Positions 44,323-52,446 of a DNA stretch of 64,000 nt are shown in pieces. The notes below the pieces were generated by a model that worked only from the letters and a program-made list of their open reading frames with translations, ran no database searches and was not told where the DNA came from. Location: NCBI GenBank assembly GCA_019113915.1, contig DXGM01000035.1, positions 124,001 through 188,000 on the forward strand, written 5' to 3'. Made by a program: the position numbers and the translations under genes. The stretch is from Candidatus Gordonibacter avicola. Lineage in GTDB: Bacteria; Actinomycetota; Coriobacteriia; Coriobacteriales; Eggerthellaceae. The first letter of the stretch is position 1. Every line of letters begins with the position of its first letter.

Positions 44323-45936
44323 CTATTCCTCCAGGAATTCCAGGTACGGCCGATCCATGCTGGCCAGGCCATTCACCATGAGTTCCACCAACCCGCCGTA
44401 CTGCACGTTGTAGGTTGCCGTGGCCTTGTAGGCCGCCAGCAGTTCGCGGATGGTGCCCTTGCAGTTTGAGCACGGGGCGCACACGTACTTCACGATGTCC
44501 GGATTGTCGAAACTCTCGGGGAACGCGTTGATAATCTGGGCAAACTTCGTGCGCGCACTCACCTTGTCGCGGAACTGCCCGAAGTTGTAGGAACTCATGA
44601 TGGCAAACCCGCTGCCGCCCCCGCAGCAGTAGTTATCCACGCCGTGCGGCGTCATCTCGCGGAACTGCGGCGCGATGGCCTTCAGAATGTCGCGCTGCGG
44701 TTGCACAATACCCATCTGGCGTACGATATTGCACGGGTCGTGCAGCGTCACGGGGAAGTCGTTTTTCGACGGGTCAAACTTCAGCTTCCCCTGCTTCACG
44801 AGGTCGGCCATGAGCGGCAGGAAGCTTTCCACCGGCACGCGCTCCTCGTTCGATGCCATGCGGTCAGCGCTGATGGCGATAGCCTTGTGCGCATGTCCGC
44901 ACTCGCCCACCACAATGCGGCGCACGCCCAGCTTCTTCGCGGCCTCGAACTGGCCGAGCGCCACCTTCTTCGCCTGGAAGTCGTCGTACCAAATGCCGTA
45001 GTTCACGCTGTCGTAGCCCAGCATCTCAGAGCTGAGCGTCCAGTCGACGCCCGCCTCATCCAGCAAAATGGCGAAGGCGGCGGGGTTCTCCGGCCACGCA
45101 ATGAATTCGCCGGCGTTGTGCATCAGCAGCACGTCGGCGCCCTTTTTGTCGATGGGGAACCTGATCTTGCGGCCGGTGCGCTCCTCGATGTCTTCCTCAA
45201 TGAACTCAATCGTGTCGATGAGTGCCGGCTTCGTAAGGCCTGTTGACGAGCCGGTTTTCAGTTGCAGCACCGTGCCCTTCGTGTGCACAGGCGTGGGAGC
45301 AATGTCCATCTCCTGGCTGAACAGCTTGCGAATTTCCTTCGCAGCCAAACCGTTGTCCAAACCAAGCGGGCACACTTGCGCGCAGCGGCGGCATAGGTTG
45401 CAGCGGTAGGCCAACTCGCCCAAGCGCGCAATGCTTTCCCAGTTCACATCCACGTCGGCGCCCACAAAACCCGGCATGAGCTTGCCTCCGGGCGTGAAGT
45501 AGCGCTTGTACATGCGGCGCAGCACGTCCACGCGGAAGCTCGGACGGTAAATCTCACTGCCATCGCTGCCGTTGAAAATGTGGCACGCCTCGGAGCACGT
45601 GTTGCACTTGGCGCAAAACTCCATGGTCAACTTGAGTGGCTGCAGGGAGTTCTTGTTGCTGTCGGCAAACAGTTTCTCCAGGCCAGAGAGGAATTTGCGA
45701 ACGAATTCGTCTTCCTCTTCCTTCGTCTGGGGGCGCTTGAGCGTATCGAGCGCAATAAAACCGTCGAGCGAGGCGCAGTGATCTTCCGCCCATTCGGGCT
45801 TCGGGTCTTTGAAAGCGGGCTCCAGCCCGTTGGTATCGTAGGGGGCCGGCAGGGGCGAAAGTTCGTCGACGGGCGAAAGGACGGCGTCGTTGTTCGCCAT
45901 GTCGCGCGGCCGCAGCTGCTTGTTCTTCAGGCTCAT
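44323..45936 (-). CDS. DsrK/TmcB/HdrD-like iron-sulfur oxidoreductase
   Basis: 537-residue cytoplasmic protein, a diverged paralog of DsrK. It has two ferredoxin motifs (CAKCNTCSEACH; CNLCRRCAQVCPLG) and CCG-type cysteines (DNYCCGGGSGFAIM; CAPCSNCKG), as in HdrD. It pairs with the membrane subunit just upstream, like TmcBC of Desulfovibrio or HmcEF, which move electrons across the membrane to sulfite reduction. No TmcA-type cytochrome c3 is encoded. The ATG follows GGAGGG at the stop of the membrane gene. Confidence 0.82.
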   Translation of the reverse strand: MSLKNKQLRPRDMANNDAVLSPVDELSPLPAPYDTNGLEPAFKDPKPEWAEDHCASLDGFIALDTLKRPQTKEEEDEFVRKFLSGLEKLFADSNKNSLQPLKLTMEFCAKCNTCSEACHIFNGSDGSEIYRPSFRVDVLRRMYKRYFTPGGKLMPGFVGADVDVNWESIARLGELAYRCNLCRRCAQVCPLGLDNGLAAKEIRKLFSQEMDIAPTPVHTKGTVLQLKTGSSTGLTKPALIDTIEFIEEDIEERTGRKIRFPIDKKGADVLLMHNAGEFIAWPENPAAFAILLDEAGVDWTLSSEMLGYDSVNYGIWYDDFQAKKVALGQFEAAKKLGVRRIVVGECGHAHKAIAISADRMASNEERVPVESFLPLMADLVKQGKLKFDPSKNDFPVTLHDPCNIVRQMGIVQPQRDILKAIAPQFREMTPHGVDNYCCGGGSGFAIMSSYNFGQFRDKVSARTKFAQIINAFPESFDNPDIVKYVCAPCSNCKGTIRELLAAYKATATYNVQYGGLVELMVNGLASMDRPYLEFLEE

Positions 45937-45939
45937 GTG

Positions 45940-46812
45940 CTATCCCTCCAAAGTGTCGGACGAGGCCGGATGGGTATGCGGGGCCGCCCACTGCGTTTGA
46001 ACAGGCCGCGCGGATTCGCGCTCGATGAGTTCGGCCACCTTGCTGCCGGTCACGTTGGGGTCGTTGTCCCACAGCACCTTGTGGAACGCGAAGAATTTGC
46101 CCACGTAGTGGCTCATTTTGCTCAGCGGGATGTAGAGCAGCGTTACGCCCAGCAGCACAAAGTGCGCCACCACGATGGGCGGTAGCGCCGTCGTGTTGAA
46201 CGTGAACACGCTGCGGGCCACCTCAAACGGCGAGGCGAACAACGTCCACGACACTATGCCCGTCACCAGGGTGGCCAGAATGAGCAGAATGTTGAAATAT
46301 TCCTGCGGCGGCGTGTACTTGCGCAGGCTTTCGTCGGCGAAGCGGCGCACGAGCAACAGCACCGCGCCCACCGTGGACAGCGCAAAGCCAATCACGCCCA
46401 CCACCGTGGTGCCTATCACGAAGAACTCAGGTGCCCAAAACACACTTATGAGCAGGAGTAGGCTCCAGCCGAACATCACGTAAATGCCCAGGTGGAACGC
46501 GTACGAGGCCCACCATAAGCTGCGCTGATGCGTAAACAGCTTGCTGATGAGCAGCATCTCTTTCATGATGTCGATTACTTCGTAGACGGAATCGAGCTTG
46601 CGGGGCTTCTCCCACCAGTCCTCTTCCTCAAAGTAGGAGCCGCCGTACTTGCCGCGGCCGCCACCCTCCTTGGGCACGGGATAAAGTTCGACCCGCGAAT
46701 GGACGGACAGGTGAGCATACTTCCACGCTTTGACGGCGGTTAAGATGATGAATCCCGCCAGACCGATGATGACAAAAACGAACGCCAGTGTAGCCGCAAT
46801 CATCGCGAACAC
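45940..46812 (-). CDS. TmcC/DsrM-like b-type cytochrome membrane subunit
   Basis: 290-residue membrane protein with about five segments. A first anchor (residues 3-30) is followed by a long cytoplasmic loop rich in Gly, Lys and Glu (about 45-85), then a NarI-like four-helix core with histidines (YAFHLGIYVMFG, IVVAHFVLLGV, LSKMSHYVG) suited to heme b. It should connect the menaquinone pool to the HdrD-like protein encoded just downstream. It is the first gene behind promoter C, about 35 nt from the predicted transcript start. Confidence 0.8.
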   Translation of the reverse strand: MFAMIAATLAFVFVIIGLAGFIILTAVKAWKYAHLSVHSRVELYPVPKEGGGRGKYGGSYFEEEDWWEKPRKLDSVYEVIDIMKEMLLISKLFTHQRSLWWASYAFHLGIYVMFGWSLLLLISVFWAPEFFVIGTTVVGVIGFALSTVGAVLLLVRRFADESLRKYTPPQEYFNILLILATLVTGIVSWTLFASPFEVARSVFTFNTTALPPIVVAHFVLLGVTLLYIPLSKMSHYVGKFFAFHKVLWDNDPNVTGSKVAELIERESARPVQTQWAAPHTHPASSDTLEG

Positions 46813-46853
46813 CTCTCCCCAACCTCATAATGGTTCCGTTCGGGCCAACTACC

Positions 46854-46912
46854 AAACTAAAGTACCGGGGTTCTGGTGTAAAATACCGATTTACGATGGC
46901 GCGATGAACATT
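46854..46912 (-). promoter_or_regulatory. Promoter C of the Tmc-like/hem operon (shared dsr promoter)
   Basis: Read on the minus strand: -35 TTTACA, 17-bp spacer, -10 TAGTTT. It shares GGTATTTTACA and the upstream AATGTT/CGCCAT blocks with promoter B. Its -10 region contains TACTTTAGT, close to one arm of the LysR dyad at 47055. Confidence 0.55.
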
Positions 46913-47031
46913 TCCTATCCCCCAACGTCGCGCGCGAAACCTCTCCTTATGAGTTCTCATCACAGCTTTTCCGCACCAATCAGAGGAAGCCAGCTATAGC
47001 AAATATTTATGGCTCGATTGCAAATCGATAT

Positions 47032-47064
47032 TTTACTAAAGTACCCTAGTACGATACTTTAGTA
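47032..47064 (+). promoter_or_regulatory. LysR gene promoter with 10-bp inverted repeat
   Basis: TACTAAAGTA (47034) and TACTTTAGTA (47055) form a perfect inverted repeat with an 11-bp spacer, the layout of LysR-type sites. A possible -35 TTTACT and -10 TACTTT, 17 bp apart, lie inside the dyad, so the regulator would repress its own gene. Confidence 0.5.
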
Positions 47065-47268
47065 TTTACGCGAACTGTTTGATGATCATGTTGATAAGGT
47101 TTGATGACCTGTTCAATGTCGCAGTTCGCAAGGGGAAGCGCTTGACGACCCGTGGTGGGGGAGCTGGTTCGCCCAGGGATTCCGAAAGCGCGCATGCGAT
47201 AGGTGGCAGGGGAAGCATCCAATGTCCTGCGCATATCGTCCTGTCGGCACAGGAGGAGGTGGACCGTT

Positions 47269-48201
47269 TTGAGTTCGCTCGGACAGTTCGTCGTGTTCAA
47301 GGAAGTAGCCGATACCGGAAACGTCACCCAAGCAGCTAAGCACCTGCACATCAGCCAACCCAGCGTAAGTATTCAGATTCAGAACCTTGAACAGGAATAC
47401 AGCGTTACGCTGCTCGAACGCACCAACCGTGGCGTGCTGCTCACGGAGTGCGGCGAAATTTTCTATCGCTATATTAGCCAGGTCATTCAGACCATGCGCG
47501 AGGCGCAGGAGGTCATGCTTGAGCACGCCGCCAAGCAGCACCGCAATGTGCACGTAGGCGCCACGCTCACCATTGGCGAGTACGTAGTGCCTTTTATCGC
47601 CGACGCGCTGTACCACGAATGTCCGCAGATCAACCTCAACGTCAAAATAGCGAACACGGCCAGCGTGGCGCAGGACGTGCTCGACAAGCAGCTGCACCTG
47701 GCGCTCATTGAGGGCCCGGTTCCCACGAACCCCGATTTGGTTATTGAGAACTTCTGGCACGATGAGCTGGTCATTGTGGTGGGCATCGACCACCCGTGGA
47801 GCAAGCGCTTAAGCGTGTCGTTCGAAGAGCTGGAGGCCGAGCGCTTCATCATTCGCGAGCAGGGTTCCGGCACACGCAAAGTCATGGAGAACGCCCTGGT
47901 GGAAAGCGGCTTTGACGTGTCGAAGCTGAACCTGACCATGGAACTGAACAGCACGCGTGCCATCAAGCAGGGTGTCATGTCCGGCCTGGGTGTCACCATT
48001 ATTTCCGCCCTCACCGTGCAGCGCGAATGCCGCCAAAAGCAACTGTCCATGCTGCGCCTCGAAGGCTGCCAACTGTGCCGCCCCCTCAACATACTCACCC
48101 ACAAGCGAGGCTTCCTCACCGCCGACGAGCAAACGTTCCTAAGCCTCATCCGCAACCGCAACCGCCTGAAGGAGATTCTGCCACCGCCACTGTTGCCGTG
48201 A
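47269..48201 (+). CDS. LysR-family transcriptional regulator beside the dsr island
   Basis: 310-residue regulator. The N-terminal winged helix (FVVFKEVADTGNVTQAAKHLHISQPSVSIQIQNLE) is followed by a substrate-binding domain (VHVGATLTIGEYVVP; QGSGTRKVMENAL) typical of CysL/CbbR-type LysR proteins. The start is a TTG at 47269 behind AGGAGGAGG with 9-base spacing; an upstream GTG at 47203 would give a non-family leader. It is divergent from the Tmc-like/hem operon. It probably senses sulfite or a related sulfur compound and controls the three dsr operons (inference). Confidence 0.87.
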   Translation: MSSLGQFVVFKEVADTGNVTQAAKHLHISQPSVSIQIQNLEQEYSVTLLERTNRGVLLTECGEIFYRYISQVIQTMREAQEVMLEHAAKQHRNVHVGATLTIGEYVVPFIADALYHECPQINLNVKIANTASVAQDVLDKQLHLALIEGPVPTNPDLVIENFWHDELVIVVGIDHPWSKRLSVSFEELEAERFIIREQGSGTRKVMENALVESGFDVSKLNLTMELNSTRAIKQGVMSGLGVTIISALTVQRECRQKQLSMLRLEGCQLCRPLNILTHKRGFLTADEQTFLSLIRNRNRLKEILPPPLLP

Positions 48202-48235
48202 GGGGATAGAGTAAACGCCAAACTTGGAACTTCTC

Positions 48236-49084
48236 TCAGTTTTCAGTCTGGAGGATAAGTGCGCACAAGCTGTTGAAGGCTGCTAATGCCTGATCCCAAC
48301 CGACGTAGCCCACATAGCTATTCGCAGACGAATAGCTATCCCAACGTTTTGCGAGGACGGGACTTGTAGAAATCGATCCAATTATTTCATTAAACTTCTT
48401 TTCGTCGAGGTCGCTACCCCTCTTCTCGGAGGTCGCCCGAAGGGCCTGAGATAAAGCACTCCCGGATATGACCTTATTCACCTCGGCAAGCATGTAGATA
48501 TCGTAGTAGTCGCGCATCCGCGTATTGAGCGTGCCGCGTACAAGCGCCGTTTCCATCTTCTCGGCAATCACGGTCTCTATGGGGTAGGCCATGATGCCAA
48601 TACTCCTCTCTTCGAACATAAGGCGATAGCCATACTCAATCTCGCGGGGAGTGATGGCATCACCTGTCGAGATGTCAATCTTCATGGGAATGCGCGTCCG
48701 CTCAAGGCGCGCTTCCATGGGTACCCTCACGCCTCCGTACTCGGAGTCTTCCATAATCTCGTATGCCTCTTTGAGAGCAAACTTCATGCCATCTCCGAGT
48801 TCAATATCAGCAATCTCAGAGATGATTGCCTGAGCGCTCTCGATGTCGAGTGTCACACCCGTGAGAGTTGTGTCGATATCCATCGTCATGCGTGAGTCAA
48901 TGCCGAGCATTGAGGAGATGAGCATCCCACCCTTCAAAATGAAGTTACCTTTGTAGGACGATACGGACACACGCTCCAAGAAGCGCTCCATGGCGTAGTG
49001 GCGAAGCAACGCTTGAGCTTTCGCGCTGTCGCCTGCAGCCCTGTTCTTGATAAGGTCTTTCACGCGCCTCGATCCCGTTATCAC
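48236..49084 (-). CDS. abiEii: AbiEii-type nucleotidyltransferase toxin
   Basis: 282-residue member of the AbiEii/AbiGii (DUF1814) family. The nucleotidyltransferase signature FILKGGMLIS...MDIDTTL (residues 48-73) has the paired aspartates. In type IV toxin-antitoxin systems it blocks growth by modifying nucleic acids. Its start overlaps the stop of the antitoxin gene (ATGA). Lower GC than its neighbours suggests horizontal transfer. Confidence 0.88.
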   Translation of the reverse strand: MITGSRRVKDLIKNRAAGDSAKAQALLRHYAMERFLERVSVSSYKGNFILKGGMLISSMLGIDSRMTMDIDTTLTGVTLDIESAQAIISEIADIELGDGMKFALKEAYEIMEDSEYGGVRVPMEARLERTRIPMKIDISTGDAITPREIEYGYRLMFEERSIGIMAYPIETVIAEKMETALVRGTLNTRMRDYYDIYMLAEVNKVISGSALSQALRATSEKRGSDLDEKKFNEIIGSISTSPVLAKRWDSYSSANSYVGYVGWDQALAAFNSLCALILQTEN

Positions 49085-49680
49085 AAGAGCACCTCCATGG
49101 CTCTCTGCACTTGCGCCTCCACACCCATCTTTTGAGCATAGTGTCCAAGCCTTGCCGGATTCTTCTCCCTGGATGCAGCATAACGCTTGAGCGCATAGGC
49201 GTAAGCCGCAGGATCCAGCGCGGCCTTTCTTCTGATAATGTCAATGAGAGTACGCTCGCGATCGTAGACGCGCACGGCATGCCCGCCAGGTGACTCCATA
49301 TCGCAGACCCCAATGCCATACCATTCAGGCTTTACGTAGAAGATACGAGCACCGCTGTCGGCGAGCGACCCCACATTGTAGCCGGAATCCACCGTGAGGG
49401 TTATGGGCACGGACTCACGCTCGGCCATGTCGTGCAAGTAGAGTGCGGTGTTATGAGAATATACGACCTTGGGGTATCTTGCCTGTAGAAGATAGAGTTC
49501 GTCGGGGAATTCATTCTCATCCAGGAAGATACCAGGCGACACCTTCTCCAGCCCGCGATCTTTCACGAACTGATAGACCGCGTTTCTTGGTACGCCCTGC
49601 TCAATCACTTCAGACGCGACAAGCACACCCCCGTTTCCACGGAGGATATCCTCAATTCTCTGTTCGACAGAAGGCTTCAT
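49081..49680 (-). CDS. abiEi: AbiEi-type antitoxin / autorepressor
   Basis: 199-residue protein with an N-terminal winged helix (VLVASEVIEQGVPRNAVYQFVKDRGLEKVSPGIFL), followed by the AbiEi C-terminal antitoxin domain (YDRERTLIDIIRRKAALD). It neutralises AbiEii and represses its own promoter in studied systems. A perfect inverted repeat lies immediately upstream of its ATG. Confidence 0.88.
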   Translation of the reverse strand: MKPSVEQRIEDILRGNGGVLVASEVIEQGVPRNAVYQFVKDRGLEKVSPGIFLDENEFPDELYLLQARYPKVVYSHNTALYLHDMAERESVPITLTVDSGYNVGSLADSGARIFYVKPEWYGIGVCDMESPGGHAVRVYDRERTLIDIIRRKAALDPAAYAYALKRYAASREKNPARLGHYAQKMGVEAQVQRAMEVLL

Positions 49681-50023
49681 AAAACATTCACGCTGATATT
49701 GTATCAGAAAATCAGCGTGAATGTTTACTATTGCCTTTAGTTCAGCAGCATTTCGAGCAATAAAATGGCGGCAGCGGAGTTCTCATGTCAGTAATTTAGG
49801 CGAGCGACAGAAAGAGCCAACGTCACTTAAGGTAATGACATTAGGTACAACACCCCCTTCGCCAGCGTGAGCTGAACGTCGAAGACAGTGCTTTGTGGAC
49901 TTCACTTGGGATTCTGTTGGGGTTTGTTCGGCGTGCTATAATCCAAATAGTTTGATTATCGAAGTATTTTCCGCTGGCGGGGCGTGCCGCTCTGTCGTTC
50001 GTTGGCGGGGGTAGGAGCTTATC
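49681..50023. other. Intergenic region abiEi-fabH
   Basis: 343 bp, divergent. It holds the abiE operator (49682-49726) and a TATAAT hexamer at 49937 upstream of fabH without a well-spaced -35. No gene is supported in it. Confidence 0.45.
49682..49726 (-). promoter_or_regulatory. AbiE operator, 16-bp perfect inverted repeat
   Basis: AAACATTCACGCTGAT and ATCAGCGTGAATGTTT with a 13-bp spacer, directly in front of the abiEi start. AbiEi proteins bind long inverted repeats of this kind. Confidence 0.7.
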
Positions 50024-51136
50024 GTGGGTTGTGCGTTGGTGGGGTTCGGCAAGGCGGTTCCGGCGCTTGAGGTGGAAAACGACGAGCTGAAAGCGCTTGT
50101 CGACACGAACGACGAGTGGATTGTCACACGCACTGGCATCCACAGCCGCCACATTGCAGTGGCCGAAACGAACGCCGACTTGGCCGAAGCCGCCGCGCGC
50201 GAGGCGCTGGGCTGGACGGAAGGTAGCGCGTCCGAGCGCCGCTTCGACCCCAGCGAGATTGACCTCGTAGTGTGCGCCACCATCACGCCCGACTCCATTG
50301 TTCCCTCGCTCGCTGGCTTGCTGCGCCGCCGCCTGGGGCTTGAGCACGCCATCGCCTTCGACCTGAATGCCGCGTGCACGGGTTTCGTCTACGGACTCAC
50401 GGTGGCTGAAAGCATGATGAGCGCTGCCGCGCCGGGCACTGCGGGAGCGGCGGGTCGCAACCCGGTGCGCCGCGCACTGGTGGTGGGTTCCGAGCGCCTG
50501 ACCCGGCTCACGAACTGGGCCGATCGCAACACGTGCGTGCTGTTTGGCGACGGTGCCGGCGCGGCCGTGCTGGAGTGGAGCGACGAGCGCCCCGGCATCC
50601 TGGGCAGCTACATCGTGAACGAAGACGACGTGACGAACGCCCTCACCTGCCCGTCCGCTTATGATGCGCCGCAACCGTTCAACGAGCAGGGCGTCGCGCC
50701 CGAGGCTGCCGTTGCGCATGGCAGTGCCGAGGCGAGCACCGACGCTGAACTGGGCGTGACCGAACTCGTGGAAGCGGGCCGCCCGCGCCAGACCATCTAC
50801 ATGAATGGCCAAAAGGTGTTCAAGTTCGCCGCCGAGGCCATGACCGAGGCCGTGAACCAAGCGCTTGAGCGCGCCGGCGTAGCGCTGGATGAAGTGACGT
50901 GCATCGTTCCCCACCAGGCCAACGAGCGCATCATCAAGTACGCCGCGAAGAAGCTTGACCGCCCGATGGAGCTGTTCCAGCTCTCAATCGCCAACGCCGG
51001 CAACACCTCGGCCGCCAGCCTGCCCATGGCGCTGGCCGAAGCCTACCGCGCCGGCCGCATCCACCGCGGCGACAAAGTGGTGCTCGTGGCCTTCGGCGGC
51101 GGCTTCACCTCCGGCGCCATCGTGTACGAAGCGTAA
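50024..51136 (+). CDS. fabH: 3-oxoacyl-ACP synthase III
   Basis: 370-residue condensing enzyme that starts fatty-acid synthesis from acyl-CoA and malonyl-ACP. The catalytic Cys lies in LNAACTGFVYGL. Active-site His and Asn occur in IVPHQANERII and SIANAGNTSAAS. It is longer than the usual ~320 residues because of an insertion rich in Ala and Glu near 215-240. The start is a GTG at 50024 behind GGGGGTAGGAG. It stands alone, with no other fab genes nearby. Confidence 0.92.
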   Translation: MGCALVGFGKAVPALEVENDELKALVDTNDEWIVTRTGIHSRHIAVAETNADLAEAAAREALGWTEGSASERRFDPSEIDLVVCATITPDSIVPSLAGLLRRRLGLEHAIAFDLNAACTGFVYGLTVAESMMSAAAPGTAGAAGRNPVRRALVVGSERLTRLTNWADRNTCVLFGDGAGAAVLEWSDERPGILGSYIVNEDDVTNALTCPSAYDAPQPFNEQGVAPEAAVAHGSAEASTDAELGVTELVEAGRPRQTIYMNGQKVFKFAAEAMTEAVNQALERAGVALDEVTCIVPHQANERIIKYAAKKLDRPMELFQLSIANAGNTSAASLPMALAEAYRAGRIHRGDKVVLVAFGGGFTSGAIVYEA

Positions 51137-51140
51137 GCTT

Positions 51141-51180
51141 TAAGAAAAAGGGTTGCCCTCTTGCAAACAGGGCAACCCTT
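51141..51180 (-). terminator. Bidirectional hairpin between fabH and the zinc-ribbon gene
   Basis: A perfect 12-bp stem AAGGGTTGCCCT / AGGGCAACCCTT with a 9-base loop. On the minus strand TTTTTC follows, so it is a good terminator for the zinc-ribbon gene. On the plus strand the T-run is weak. Confidence 0.85.
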
Positions 51181-51205
51181 CCCAGAGGACTCTTCCCTGC
51201 TTCGA

Positions 51206-51421
51206 TTACGCCCTTGACATGCCCGAGACTCCGGGGGCGGCCGGCGCCTTCGGTGCCCCCGGAGCAGACGGTGCTCCTGGCGCACCCGGAGCACTTGGCG
51301 GAGCGAGAGCTGTCGGCAAGGCGGCACCACAGGCAGAACAAGTCTCGGCCGTCGTCACGTTACTCTCCCCGCACTGCGGGCACTTCTTCTCGGAATTCAT
51401 TGCAGCAGGTCTGAAGCACAT
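51206..51421 (-). CDS. Small zinc-ribbon protein with MCFRP start (copy 2)
   Basis: 71-residue protein starting MCFRPAAM. The zinc ribbon CPQCG / CSACG is followed by a Pro/Ala/Gly-rich tail with APGAPGAPSAPG repeats. ATG 51421 is preferred over 51445 because the first 14 nucleotides and the AGAAAGGAT upstream match copy 1 at 7991. It is divergent from the TetR gene, with the TetR-type dyad between them, so it probably belongs to the same regulon as the molybdoenzyme operon. Function unknown. Confidence 0.72.
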   Translation of the reverse strand: MCFRPAAMNSEKKCPQCGESNVTTAETCSACGAALPTALAPPSAPGAPGAPSAPGAPKAPAAPGVSGMSRA

Positions 51422-51567
51422 GGTGGAAACATCCTTTCTCGTCATTCACTTAGGCGGCGACAAACCGCCTCTTTCTTCATACTAGGAAGACCGGCAATTC
51501 GGAACAATCGCCGATCACTCCTCAATGCCACGCCCGCCGCAACACCGGCCTGTTCGCGTCCAAACCA

Positions 51568-51595
51568 GTTGCACAATGCGCGCAGTTTGTGCAAC
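51568..51595. promoter_or_regulatory. Dyad GTTGCACAA-N10-TTGTGCAAC, candidate TetR operator
   Basis: A perfect 9-bp inverted repeat between the zinc-ribbon gene and tetR. The same arms with the same 10-bp spacer recur at 60293-60318, ahead of the molybdoenzyme operon. Confidence 0.6.
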
Positions 51596-51712
51596 GTCAC
51601 GTATTCGTTCAAATAAACAGCGCCTTTCTTCGGCCCCGTCCCCTCGGAACCCTTCTATACTGGTGACGTATCCTCCACGGCACCAGGTTTCATCGTTCAA
51701 CAGGGGGCTGGT

Positions 51713-52324
51713 ATGGACAATCAGTATGCGTCTTTGGGGTTCAACACCAAGATGAAAATCGTCGAGGCGCTCGACGATCTGGCGCAACATACGTCTTTCG
51801 AGCGCGTGAGCATCCTCCAGATATGCGAGCGGGCAGACATTTCCCGCTCAACGTTTTACCACCATTTCTGCGACAAGAACGCCGTACTACAGTGGCACGC
51901 GAGCGTGATCTACGAAGCGGGCATCGACCAGATTGGACGCACGCTTAACTGGTTCGAGGGTCACCTGCTCACCACACGCGGCACTGAGCGGTATAAAAAC
52001 CTGTACTACCGAGCAGGGCACTCCACAGAATACGCGAGCATCAAACCATTTTATGTGCGGCACCGCATTGATACGCTAAAAGAAACGCTGACCGAATACC
52101 AGAATAAGCCGCTCACTCCCCTGCTCGAGTTCCAGATATGCGCGACAGCCGCCGCAGAATCAGCCATGGCAAACCGACGCTACGCCGGTGAACTGGTGCT
52201 GCCCACGAAGGAGTTCTGCACCTACATGGCAAGTATCGTGCCTCGCGAACTGTACAACGCTCTGAAGGATCCCGTGCACCCACACGACGACCTGCCTCCC
52301 TTCTTCTTGGGCGGCGTCTGGTAA
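51713..52324 (+). CDS. TetR-family transcriptional regulator
   Basis: 203-residue regulator. The N-terminal helix-turn-helix has FERVSILQICERADISRSTFYHHFCDKNAVLQW. The C-terminal ligand-binding part is not similar to any family I can name. The ATG follows AGGGGGC. It is convergent with the molybdoenzyme operon that ends at 52447. The shared dyad suggests that it represses itself and that operon until an aromatic or similar inducer appears (inference). Confidence 0.87.
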   Translation: MDNQYASLGFNTKMKIVEALDDLAQHTSFERVSILQICERADISRSTFYHHFCDKNAVLQWHASVIYEAGIDQIGRTLNWFEGHLLTTRGTERYKNLYYRAGHSTEYASIKPFYVRHRIDTLKETLTEYQNKPLTPLLEFQICATAAAESAMANRRYAGELVLPTKEFCTYMASIVPRELYNALKDPVHPHDDLPPFFLGGVW

Positions 52325-52347
52325 ACGGCGGCGCATCAGAGAAAACA

Positions 52348-52381
52348 AGAACAACGCCCGGTGTGCACCTGACGTTGTTCT
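52348..52381 (-). terminator. Terminator of the molybdoenzyme 3/5 operon
   Basis: Stem AGAACAACG / CGTTGTTCT (9 bp). On the minus strand it is followed by TGTTTTC. It lies between the convergent tetR and beta 3 genes, so it can serve both. Confidence 0.65.
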
Positions 52382-52446
52382 CATTACAACTGAATTTATC
52401 GAATCTGCAAGCTTCGTGGTTATACCGGCGCGCTCATCAGTCCAAC

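Larger units (their letters stand above)
46813..47268. other. Divergent regulatory region between operon C and the LysR gene
   Basis: 456 bp. It holds promoter C (46854-46912) and the LysR promoter/dyad (47032-47064). ACTAAAGTACC occurs at both 46856 and 47035, which suggests one protein binds both. No gene is supported between them. Confidence 0.6.
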
